From: Bolinopsis microptera
Lineage: Eukaryota; Ctenophora; Tentaculata; Lobata; Bolinopsidae
Length of the DNA: 64,000 nt
Direction: 5' to 3'
Assembly (NCBI RefSeq): GCF_026151205.1
Contig: NC_087079.1
Span: 6,112,169 to 6,176,168, forward strand
Shown here: positions 1 through 10,979 of the stretch, piece by piece
Position numbering within the stretch: position 1 is the first letter of the stretch
How the letters are laid out: each line of letters starts with the position of its first letter
Made by a program: the position numbers and the translations under genes
Notes under the pieces: generated by a model
Told to the model about the DNA's origin: nothing
The model's input: the letters and a program-made list of their open reading frames with translations, nothing else
The model's database searches: none

Positions 1-21
1 CATTCGCGTTTTTGCACATTT

Positions 22-72
22 ACCGAATTCAAAGTGAGGACGCAAATTGCCGAATTCAAAGTGAGGACGCAA
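22..72. repeat. two-copy direct repeat
   Basis: A segment of about 26 bases containing CCGAATTCAAAGTGAGGACG occurs twice in tandem. The rest of 1-845 has no supportable exon, RNA gene or element. Confidence 0.6.
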
Positions 73-845
73 TTTTTTAAATATATTAAATTAGGTCCAA
101 ATATCCAATAACAGATTAATTTGGCCAATGATTAAAATGTTCACAAAAGGTCCACAGTTCCTTTGTTTTCTATCGCGGCCATCACCTTTCCCAAGATGGG
201 GGCTTAACATACATAATGTGAACGATCGAAACCTTGACTTTACCGCGACTTTTCCCTCCTGAATTCGATGTTTGATTAGCTGTAGATAAGCTGTTTAGAA
301 AGTGGATCTGCAAAAACCAGATAACCTAGATACTGCATTTATGTATTACATATCCCTGAAAACTGTATAACTAAAGATATTTTATGTATTCCAAGCTGGA
401 GAAATCTTACAATTCCTTATTGCTATTAACTCTAACCCGATACTAAATACAGTATAGAGTCGTATCAAGATAGGCGAACTAAGTGACAATGTAATTAACA
501 GATATGTGTTAGTTGTGATAAGTATTATAATGTTATTATCATATCTTTAATTCTTTAACTCCACTTTTGACTTATAATTGGGCCCCTGGTAGCGTGTAGC
601 CAGTAACGGACTTAGTTGGGGTTTAGGCAATTTATTTGATAAGATTGATTAAAACATATGACAATTTTTGCGGCCAACGAATCCTGTTTTTCAAGTCTCC
701 ACGGCAACGAGTCCTGATTTTCTGGATTCAGTGGCGAATTAGTCTTGGTTGTTGGAAAAGTTATAATCACGTCCCGATGGGCCGAGTTCATGTATAGCCA
801 TTCAACAGTATCATGTAGTAGTAGCCAACTATCAGTCGACTATAA

Positions 846-1529
846 TACAGTAGTAGTGAACTACAGCTAGTACAGTAGTAGTGAACTACAGCTAGTACAG
901 TAGTAGTGAACTACAGCTAGTACAGTAGTAGTGAACTACAGCTAGTACAGTAGTAGTGAACTACAGCTAGTACAGTAGTAGTGAACTACAGCTAGTACAG
1001 TAGTAGTGAACTACAGCTAGTACAGTAGTAGTGAACTACAGCTAGTACAGTAGTAGTGAGCTACAGCTAGTACAGTAGTAGTGAGCTACAGCTAGTACAG
1101 TAGTAGTGAACTACAGCTAGTACAGTAGTAGTGAACTACAGCTAGCACAGTAGTAGTGAACTACAGCTAGCACAGTAGTAGTGAACTACAGCTAGCACAG
1201 TAGTAGTGAACTGCAGCTAGGACAGTAGTAGTGAACTACAGCTAGTACAGTAGTAGTGAACTACAGCTAGTACAGTAGTAGTGAACTACAGCTAGTACAG
1301 TAGTAGTGAACTACAGCTAGTGCAGTAGTAGTGAACTACAGCTAGTACAGTAGTAGTGAACTACAGCTAGTACAGTAGTAGTGAACTACAGCTAGTACAG
1401 TAGTAGTGAACTACATCTAGTACAGTAGTAGTGAGCTACAGCTAGTACAGTAGTAGTGAACTACAGCTAGTACAGTAGTAGTGAGCTACAGCTAGTACAG
1501 TAGTAGTGAACTACAGCTAGTACAGTAGT
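846..1529. repeat. 25-bp minisatellite, about 27 copies
   Basis: The unit begins TACAGTAGTAGTGAACTAC and is 25 bases long. Copies are nearly identical, with scattered single changes (GAACTAC to GAGCTAC, CTAGTAC to CTAGCAC). Degenerate half units with GTCGAC flank it on both sides (near 830 and 1530-1560). It lies upstream of the first candidate Kv first exon and has no coding role that I can see. Confidence 0.95.
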
Positions 1530-3384
1530 CAGTCGACTAGAAGTGTAGTTGACAGTCGACTAGTAGTGACGATAGATTTTATTTCAGATGTATTACCACC
1601 CAGCATTGTCTTTAGACCAGGAGACTGTAACGAGGAACTTAAACGCTGCTGTTAACCGTTTAGGCCCTGTTTTTAACCGTTTAGTCGCTGATTTTACCTT
1701 ACTTGGGGGCGCCTTCTGAATAATTTTATGCGAGAGCCTCCAGGTCCAGTATTTGTGCTCCTTTCTATGCAGCTACCTGATGTATACCTATTTTAAAGCT
1801 GGATACTGGGGCGGGGGGGCATACTGGACAGTCTTTTGATCCAGCCTGCGTTTATATTTACTATGTGCTCGTTCACATCTTGCATTATACAATAATCTCA
1901 CAATGCCTGGGTAAGCGTGTTGCACGCAGGGGAACTATACCCTCAGTTTCACGTAGTTTCGAACTATTTGTCCACTGTCCACTGTTGGTGAGAGGACGAT
2001 ATTTAGCCTAATTAAAAGTTTTAATTTATCGTGAACGGGAAATACTTACCGTGTAGTAATATGCACTTTAATTTCTTTCAACACTACTTGTATTGTGCTA
2101 TTATAGTTGTGAAATGTGAATTAATTTAGAAGCCCTGAAAGTATTGATTTAACTGATGATCCTAACGTTTACTAAAGCTTTTCGTTACGGGAAGCTTCTT
2201 TCTTTCATAGGTTGTGTAAAATTTGGTGCGAGGTCTGCTATTAGATGTTGAGCTTGATTGGTATGGTTCCGAGTACAAGATGAGTTTTTGAGTTTGACTG
2301 ATAAGGTTTTGTGGTTAATCCAGCAAGCTTATATCGTTAATATCCCGAACCACAAGTATATCATCAAAGTCCCCTAGAAAAAGTCACAAAGCCGGGATAT
2401 TATCCATCTGTTGTAATTAATGTAGTAATTTGCAGAAATTATAATCCTTCCTGGAGGATTCAGATACTATGAACTAATGACTGCAATGAAATGCTTGGAA
2501 AATTATATTTTTATAGGCCAATTTTCTCGTGTGCGACTTTTGAAGTCTAGAATGAACCTGATGTCTCGGGCTCTTCGAAATGGATCAGGTCCTATTGCCC
2601 CCAACTGTTATCCGAACTTAGTGTCATATCCCGGGCTTAGCATTGTTCCGAGGACCCTGTTCTCTTTTACCTAGAGCAAAATGTCTCTAAAATCACTAAC
2701 AATTTCTAAATTTAATTTTCTGTGACACTGAACAGGTATCATATTATTTTAGTGTTTGTCATTGTCCGATGTAATTAAGCTTATCTTATGTAACACCACT
2801 TAATTAAGTTGAGGATCGACCGGCCCCACATTTAGCAACAGTTAGACTTTGAGTCCAACCTAGACCTCTTATCTTATCCTTTTCACCACTGTATAACTCT
2901 TTCTTTGAGATTTACAAACATTGTAATTAGACTTATACTTGGTATTTGTTAGTGGCTCTTTTATTTTTACCCTAGCTTAGAATAAATTCCCCTTTTGTAA
3001 ACTGACCTAATCGTGGATGAAGCACTAATTATTGATAGATGAAGTACTAATGATTTGCCTGATAATCTGATTATAAGACTGTTATATATAGATTTCACAT
3101 AACCGAGATATTATGTGAAATGTCTGGTAGATTCTACCAGAGATTTCACATATCTCGATTACCCTATTATAGTACAGTCAGTACAGTTTGTCTTTGTTTA
3201 ACAATTCAGATTTAATACAGCAGTATATAACAGTCTTATAATGCCTTGCTAATACACCGCCTATATAGTAGGGCCGGTTAGACCTTTTCCTGTCGCCCTC
3301 CGTCTGCAAAACGTTTGCTTTTACTGCTTTCTACATTCTAGCACGTTTTCGTTGTAACGTAGTGGTTGGTCACGTGACGTGTGG
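1530..3384. other. no gene seen
   Basis: AT-rich sequence without a convincing exon. The 65-codon open frame at 2477-2674 has no family resemblance. Around 3095-3160 the segment TTTCACATA recurs in both orientations, forming an imperfect hairpin. Confidence 0.4.
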
Positions 3385-3486
3385 AAGTTCCTGGAACATT
3401 GCCAGAACTACAGTGATAAGTTCCTGGAACATTGCCAGAACTACAGTGATAAGTTCCTGGAACATTGCCAGAACTACTACAGTGAT
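3385..3486 (+). repeat. 33-bp tandem repeat, 3 copies, just upstream of an ATG exon
   Basis: The unit contains AAGTTCCTGGAACATTGCC. There are three copies, the last with a 3-base insertion. It ends 8 bases before the ATG at 3495, so it would lie in the 5' UTR or promoter of that exon. Confidence 0.9.
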
Positions 3487-3494
3487 CAGTGCAG

Positions 3495-3575
3495 ATGGCT
3501 ATACGGCTACAGCAGGGCCCGAGTAGAGAACTAGCTCAGATACGAGCTGAGGAGTACGACTCTGAAGCTGTGCGG
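3495..3575 (+). CDS. candidate alternative first exon A of the Kv channel gene
   Basis: An ATG opens 27 codons (MAIRLQQGPSRELAQ... ending SEAVR) directly followed by a good donor, CGG|GTGAGT, in phase 0. The exon is richer in GC than its surroundings and the peptide is hydrophilic and charged, as expected of coding sequence. No further plus-strand exon lies close downstream, while the first common exon of the Kv gene (25037) has a phase-0 acceptor. I therefore infer an alternative first exon encoding a distinct channel N-terminus. It could instead be the first exon of an unrelated gene. Transcript data would decide. Confidence 0.5.
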
Positions 3576-6500
3576 GTGAGTTGATTATGTAGTATTAGGG
3601 TAGAGGGTGAATGGGGGGGGGGGGGGGGGGACCGGGGACCGAGGGGGGGGGTATTGCTTTTCTCATTTATTTGAGAGATGTTGTGCTTTACTATGCACAA
3701 CTGCAAAAATTTGACATTTTAGTGGTGGTGAAACTGAAAATGATTGATGTTTTTGGTATTTATCAAACATATAATTGTGGTGGCCAAAATTGGTAATCTC
3801 CGTCATTATTATCATAATTTGCAGTATGATAGAGGTATTAGATAAACAATTGAGGTACATGGGTTCGTTACTAACATAGTACCCGTCAGTATATTAACTG
3901 ATTGATCTGTCCTCATGAGCAGAATAATCCGTTTAATTTGTCTCTCGCCCTAAGCCACAACCCTTATCATGCTTATGATACTTAACACTAAATATTCTGA
4001 TATTACGAGTTCTCATTGTTATGATTATTAACCTCCCTCTAGAGAGAGAGAGAGAGAGAGAGAGAGGTCATGTAACGGGTTAGGTATTGTGTAATAATTA
4101 ATAGTCCAGTATGAGGAGTAACAAATCGTATTTTAGTATTATGTTTCCGTTACTTAAGTTACAGTTACGGATCATGTCAAGTCATTGGTAAAAGAAACGA
4201 TTACTGCAAAGATTTAGCTTTCAATTTCAATAATTGTTTTCTTTTCTTATACTCGATTAGATTGCTCTGCCAGTCGAATTATAGCACATAAAGTTTGAAT
4301 ATTATTATTAATGTAATTACGGGTAATATTAATGAAAATTAAGAAATTCCGGTCATATTATTATTATTAATGAAGAATTAAGGAGTCGGGTGCTTATCTG
4401 TGCACGTCTCTAATAACTCGCCAGATCTTATCGTTAGGATGGAGACTGCATGTACTAAGCACAAATGCCTCGAGGGCTTCTCACAGCTTAGTTAATCTTA
4501 CCTGGACCTCTTCAATATGATAACATTATTTTAGTATTTTGTGTCAGCCCAACTCAACGCTCAAATGATATTGCGATCAACTTGACTGTTGTGGTCATCT
4601 AACGCATTTGATTAATATTTTGACCACAAAATAGGCCTTGTAACTGCAGTACTACTGCATCGTTTAAAATTGTTTTATTTAAAATTTTAGCGTATGTGGT
4701 CTAAACAGGTGGTCTAAAATATAATTGTAAAAATATTAAAATACAACAGCATGATACGATCTTTATGAGTTAAGAGTGCTATTTTGTGAGATTATTTTAT
4801 ATAAACTGTGTTCTACGAAACAATAACCGCAGCCTTGTGGTAGGAGTATCATTATCTAGTTATATTATTTAGTTATTTCTTATAGAATATCTTTGTAGCG
4901 GGGCGGGGGGTTCTATTGTTTATTTGTTTAATTTACCATACCGTTGTCACACCCAAAGTTATAATGTATACTATTAAACCCTCATTGGGAACGGGTGATT
5001 GAACGACAATAATAACAGGAACGTTGCACCAAGGTTCTGTTTTGCCTTGTTTGTAAAGAAGTGTAGAATTATATATTTACTGTAAAACTTAAATTTATCC
5101 TCTAATTTAATAGAGATTTCAAATTTTTCTAGTTTCTGATCCTGCTTCGTCAAATATATATATATATTTTTCGTCAAATAACTTGAATATTTGAAATGGT
5201 AATCTCATTTCGTCTGATGCTTGGGGTTGATCTTCGTGGGCGAGATCTCTTTTTTTGGATTCAGGTCCAAATCCAATGTAAATCTGAAATCACAACTGCA
5301 AATATATGCAAATATAATATGCTGTCTGCAAAAGCTTGGTAGTTTTACAAAACTTTCCGCAGACTATGAGACTATGTGTAACCATAAGTAGCCATACAAA
5401 AGTCGTATATTAATATGGATGGTAATTGATTTACTAGTATGCGGATGCTGGTATATTTCCACCCAATTTTCACTTTCAGAATCCAACAATCGGCGTAAAT
5501 GTTTCTGCAAATGTGTTCAATTGCGTATCATGATTTTGTAGCCTCTCTATTCGTTGCTTTGCGCCTTCTAAAATCAGATTATACTCAAATCCGCTTGTAT
5601 AATAATGTAATTACCGATTATTCAGATCAAATCTTGATTTGATCTGAATACTGGGTAGTGAGTATTGTATAGCATTAAATTATTAACACTACATTGCGGC
5701 TACTTGGTCATGGTGGGCTGAGTTCGTGGTAGTCTGAGAATTGATAGAAATGAGCATTAGTAGCAGTGTTATCATTGCAATATGTGTTATCCTGCTTACA
5801 TATTGTTCATTTCTACAGAAATAACTCATCCTGCAGACATTGTTACAAAGCTTGCATTGCTTGCAAGAATGTGGATTTGCCTGGGCATGGGGTCTGATTT
5901 TATTTTTCTGACGATTCTCAAATCTATCTTTACTATCTTTTTTACTCTTCGGAGACTGTTATTGATGTGTTGTTAAGACTTTTAAAGAAACTCTAAAAAC
6001 TTTTATTAGCGAGGGATGTTCAAGCCAAAAAACTTAAACTCAACATTATGTTAAAAATAGATTTACTAAACAATTAACTTCGATGTGGTTAGCGTATGAT
6101 TCTTTCAGAACTTAATGTTTTGATATTAGTTTTTTAGTAGCATATGTTTTTAAATTAAATGCTTGTTTTAGTTCCTATAATTGGGTTCGCCTACTTAATT
6201 GAGACTCTTGTAATTTATAATCAGTAATCTTCTTAAAAGGCCAATGAGTGCCGAAACGTCGATTATTTTAGTTTAGTTTTCAACAGTTATTTGCCTTGTT
6301 TCACTTTGTCTGCCGAGAGCCGTGATGCTCCCCACTAAACACTACAGTACCATTTCTTACTATTTCTTACTATTTCTTACTATTTCTTTACTATTCTGCT
6401 TTTTTAACAATTTTTTCACTATTTAAAAAACTACTTTTAAAACTATTTAAAAAAACTATTTCGTTGCCCCATCTTAAATATTAAATACAATAAATTCCAC

Positions 6501-9500
6501 AATTTGAACCCATTCCTTTTAATTTACCACTGCTGATTCAAGTTTACATGATCTCACTAGCATATAGTACGCAATTAATTGAAACAAGGTACATTTACCC
6601 GGCTCGTATTATGGTGACAAACCGACACAAGGGAGGAATTGCTGGACTTGTCAGAGCGGCTAGGCTGACTTACAGAGGTGTGAACAAAATATCAAAACGT
6701 TAAAAGTTTTATCAAGGACTAAATGTGGTATGAGAGTGTTACTCCTCTCTTGGAACAAACTCAACAATTTGTCTCGTTCAATCTGCTTGTACGACAAGTT
6801 TTAGTATCTGATTTTGCCGCACTCTTTATGATGTAATCTCTCTGATCGAGATACTAGATCTCTAATTTGATCTCGCGCCACAGATTGACTAGAAAATTGA
6901 CTTAATCTCTGTTACCTGTTTCTTTAAAGCAGTGCTAATTAAGACACACTGTAATCTTATAAAGTTATAATATGCACGGTATGTTCAGAATAGTTTTGTA
7001 ATCAGTCCATTTTTGCTAATTTCTCTTTTACGGACCTTGCTCTTGCGCTTCTAAACTTTATTTATCACCAAGAAATGCATTTTCCTCACAAGCCCACCTC
7101 CCTACTGGTTAGTACTTTTAAAGGCGTGTAAGATTTATGTTATGGTTTGGGTTTGCAGGTGAGTTGATGGATTTTACGATTCAAGGAGTGAAGGAGCTGT
7201 GATCGTTTGGTCCCAAAGCTTCAATCTCAATACAACATCGTCAGGGACATTTCTGACTGGCGTTCTCAATGTGGAGCAACCTTTCTGCGCCTCAGAGATC
7301 CCTGTAACAGGAGGGATTCTAAACAACTTTATTGGTGAGCACTGTCCGCACCAAAAAACCCTTTTAGTTCCCCCGTCGGTTCATGAATCCAGTGGTGGTC
7401 GAACGTACGACTGTTCAGTAGCTTTCTTTCCCAAAGTACACTCGACAGTGTGAAATGTGAATGGTAGACAACAACGAAGCTGACTGGGATAAAGATAATT
7501 GTCTATTTTACTGAAGGAAATTTGGACAAACTCTAAAGAATAACTGCGAACCCTGATGTAGGACAGGGATATATACTATATATACTATATATATTATGGA
7601 GAGGGTGATCTGGCGTAGATGGGACTTACCTCGAAGCTAGCAGTACCTAGTAACTACCTACAGTATACAGCAATTACCTACAGTAGCAGTAGTAACAAAG
7701 CTAAACGTTTCTTTTTCCAGGTGCTGTGAAATTTGGTGCATTATATGTGGAATTGCACGGAAAGGGCTCCATGTAATTTAATCATAACACTATGTAGGTG
7801 TTTTACAACACTCTTAGAAAGCTTACCTTCCATACTCGACTACATTATTTTACTTTACACACTGTTTTAGTGTCCACTGTCCTGGTAGAGCCAGGATTCT
7901 TTGAGTTGTTGCTAAAGAAATGTCATGATGACATGTGCGTCATGAACTGAGGAGAAGGTATCTTAGGATGCAGTGAAACTATCGGACTACGATGAATGTG
8001 GACTTGCCAACCCATGGCAACATTAAAATATATCGACTCTGTTACATCGTTTCCTCAATAAATGTATTTAATTGTAGTTGTGAAAACAGTTTAAAATATT
8101 CATTCAGCTTAATATTCATTAAACTAAGGTACTATTACTGTTATATGAAGCTGCAAAGTGGAAGGGTTTTAACATAATATGGATGGAAGTTCTTTAAGCG
8201 GGCAATTCCAGTCCAAACCCTGGATACATGACATAAAAGATTCGTTTTCACTTGTTTGCATGAAAAGCATTAATAATATGCTATCACCCTTTTTACTTAA
8301 TAACTTTATATTACGGAGTTTTGTATTGACAGGAAGCGATGTAACAGAGCTAATACATTTAATGTTGCCATGGGGTGGCAAGTCCTAATTTATCATAGTC
8401 CGCTAGTTTTACTGCCTCTTGATATATCCACGATCGGGAGCTTTTTGATCACAAAGTTATAATTAAAGGAATTAATGTACATAAATTAATGTACTTAAAT
8501 TAATGTAATTAAGGTGTAAGCTTGTCTGCAGCCTTAGGGGGTCGTTCACACTTCACATATTACGTACTCATTTTTTGGAACATTTTTACCCCCCCCCCCC
8601 TCCGTAATCAGTTTTACACATGTGTCAAAATTACACTAGCGTAATCATTCGGAAACCCCCCCCCCCCCCCCCCCCTCAGCTGATTACGTAATATATGGAC
8701 GACATCTTACTGTTTCTCTCACCGTCAGGTCTGCACGTGATAAGTTTTCTTTGTCGCCGCTAAGTTTCAGCTTTATCTCCTGCCCGCCGCTAGGGATTGG
8801 CGACTTTTAAGGCATTGGAGTTTGGGTCATCGACTGTTCCACAGATAACTTCACTGTATCAAAGTAATTTAAAAATGAACGTCAAAGAATGAACAGCATG
8901 TGAAGTAATTTGCACTCGTAGGAGGAAATGTCATCTTTTATCTAGGACTACTATATAATTTAGCCAAATAATAATTAGCCAAATAACAGCTTGTAGCTGT
9001 ATATGTTTGTCTCTACGTTAGGAAGCAACTGTGAGCAGACGGCTACGGGAAATTGTTGAAGGGAGGTTTTAAGAAAAGCTCCCGATCGCGGATAAGGTTC
9101 AAAGTTGATTTCAACGTTTCAGAAAGAAAAAAAACACATCTTTAAATCAAAACTTTTGGACTCTAAAGTTTGATTAAAGACATAACAAGCATAACAAGCA
9201 TTTCGCACATTCAATAATTTAATTATCCGAATATATAACTCACAGAAAATCAAGAGCAATTCCTACACTGGTTAGAATTATGTGCAATGATTGACTTTCT
9301 TTCCGAAATGGGCTCGCAGCCAATAAAATCTAATTAGTTTCCAATTTCTTCATTATTTCATTGCTACGGTAACCGGAATAGTAGCTCGGGCTGTGCGCTA
9401 TTCTGCTCTAATACACCTCAATATCATCACTTTACTTTTCGTTTTCTTTTTCTTTTTATAAATATTGTGCTGATACCCACAAACAACATTTATACCCACA

Positions 9501-9849
9501 AACAACTACTTTACCTTGTTTTGTAATACTGGGGAGGCGGCGGTTTTAAGTTCCTATCAACTTTTTTTATTTGTTGTTCTTTAATTAGAGATGATCTTTT
9601 ATTAAAGGTATTTCTAAGGATTAATTAAAGTTTCTATGCACTAGTCAGATTCCGACACTGACTCATAATAATTAATCTAATTTTTTAACTGTTTGATATA
9701 CATATAATGTATTGTTTAGAAACAAGACGTTCGTGAACCATATTTACTGTTTTAGATTATGAGGTGGCAAGATTATACCTCCTCATAGTACCGTACACAT
9801 GTCCACAACCAGTATAACCACGGTAACAGGGTGTTAACCAGCTGCAGAG
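3576..9849. other. no firm gene; low-complexity tracts
   Basis: Probable intron or intergenic DNA. It holds poly-G near 3612-3630, a GA microsatellite at 4040-4064, a TA tract near 5155-5170, short TA repeats at 7570-7595 and two poly-C tracts near 8588-8600 and 8656-8676. A short ATG frame at 6611 and an acceptor-like site at 9021 followed by 16 open codons (EATVSRRLREIVEG...) are too weak to call. The open frame at 7199-7453 is not recognisable. Confidence 0.4.
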
Positions 9850-10125
9850 AGTTGTTACCATAACAACAGGTTGTTACCATAACAACAGGGTGTTACCATA
9901 ACAACAGGGTGTTACCATAACAACAGGTTGTAACCATAACAACAGGGTGTTACCATAACAACAGGGTGTTACCATAACAACAGGTTGTTACCATAACAAC
10001 AGGTTGTTACCATAACAACAGGGTGTTACCATAACAACAGGTTGTTACCATAACAACAGGTTGTTACCATAACAACAGGTTGTAACCATAACAACAGGGT
10101 GTTACCATAACAACAGGGTGTTACC
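9850..10125 (+). repeat. 19-bp repeat, about 14 copies, abutting exon B
   Basis: The unit is GTTACCATAACAACAGGTT with minor variants (GGGTG or GGTTG ends). The array runs straight into the start codon of exon B: the last copy reads GTTACCATGG, one base different from GTTACCATAA. Each unit resembles an RFX X-box (GTNRCC...RGYAAC) with one mismatch. Confidence 0.95.
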
Positions 10126-10203
10126 ATGGCTGCTCCACGACTAAGTGTGATCGCCGCCCCACAGTTCAACGAACAACCAGACATCCAGGAGCAGATTTAT
10201 CAG
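10126..10203 (+). CDS. candidate alternative first exon B of the Kv channel gene
   Basis: An ATG opens 26 codons (MAAPRLSVIAAPQF... ending QEQIYQ) ending at donor CAG|GTGGGT in phase 0. GC and codon use rise sharply against the flanks. The first dozen residues are fairly apolar, which recalls N-type inactivation peptides of Shaker isoforms, but this is only a resemblance. It sits between two tandem arrays: the 19-bp array ends in its start codon and a 31-bp array begins just after its donor. Same strand and phase as the other first-exon candidates. Confidence 0.5.
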
Positions 10204-10206
10204 GTG

Positions 10207-10420
10207 GGTCAACAGTTAACAGTTAACACTGCATTATTCTACTTTGTTAACAGTTAACACTGCAGTATTCTACTTTGTTAACAGTTAACACTGCAGTATT
10301 CTACTTTGTTAACAGTTAACACTGCAATATTCTACTTTGTTAACAGTTAACACTGCAGTATTCTACTTTGTTAACAGTTAACACTGCAATATTCTACTTT
10401 GTTAACATTTAACACTGCTG
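10207..10420 (+). repeat. 31-bp tandem repeat, about 7 copies, just after the exon B donor
   Basis: The unit contains GTTAACAGTTAACACTGC and TATTCTACTTT. It begins within a few bases of the GTGGGT donor of exon B. Copies differ at one or two positions (GCAGTA or GCAATA). Confidence 0.95.
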
Positions 10421-10500
10421 GCTGTTGTTTATTATATTGTTTTTGTTTTAACTTTATCTGATTATCGGTCAAACACATCGCTCTAGAGACGGCCAATATC

Positions 10501-10640
10501 CCTAGTGACCAAATCCCTTCAGACCAATATCCCTAGTGACCAATATCCCTAGTGACCAATATCTCTAGTGACCAATATCCCTAGTGACCAATATCCTTAG
10601 TGACCAATATCCTTAGTGACCAATATCCCTAGTGACCTCT
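10501..10640. repeat. 16-bp tandem repeat
   Basis: CCAATATCCCTAGTGA repeats about eight times with single-base changes (CCTTAG, TCTCTAG). It lies in presumed intron. Confidence 0.9.
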
Positions 10641-10934
10641 TATTCTTACTCTTTACTTTCATACTTAATGAATTAAATCATATCCTAGTGCTTATTTATA
10701 AAGAAACAAAATAGGAGAATATTTAAAATGTCGGTTGAGGTAACCATGATAACCATATTGCCGTAACTATGGTGACGCGTGGTACCCTCACTATTCTAAC
10801 CACAATCACAGTTCTTATTCACTTATCAGCATGCTCAAAATAACTTTTCTCGATCTTCATTATTTATCTATTTTATGTTTTTTATTGATCATCTTGTTGT
10901 GTATATTTGTTTTATACCGTGGATTATCTTAAAC

Positions 10935-10979
10935 ATGTCTGGTACAAGGAGAAAGTCCTTGTCACATAGCTATGCTTTG
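10935..10979 (+). CDS. possible short alternative first exon (MSGTRRKSLSHSYAL)
   Basis: An ATG opens 15 codons ending at the donor TTG|GTAAGA in phase 0. The peptide MSGTRRKSLSHSYAL has a basic-Ser motif (RRKSLS) that would suit a kinase site. It is short enough to arise by chance. It is listed because strand, phase and position match the other candidates. Confidence 0.25.

Noticed and set aside
6611-6700. ATG frame MVTNRHKGGIAGLVRAARLT followed by a GTGTGA donor-like site
   Set aside because: The donor is in phase 1 and does not match the phase-0 Kv acceptor; the frame stops soon after.
7199-7453. 84-codon plus-strand frame
   Set aside because: No ATG at its start, no domain and no convincing splice sites in phase; left as unassigned.
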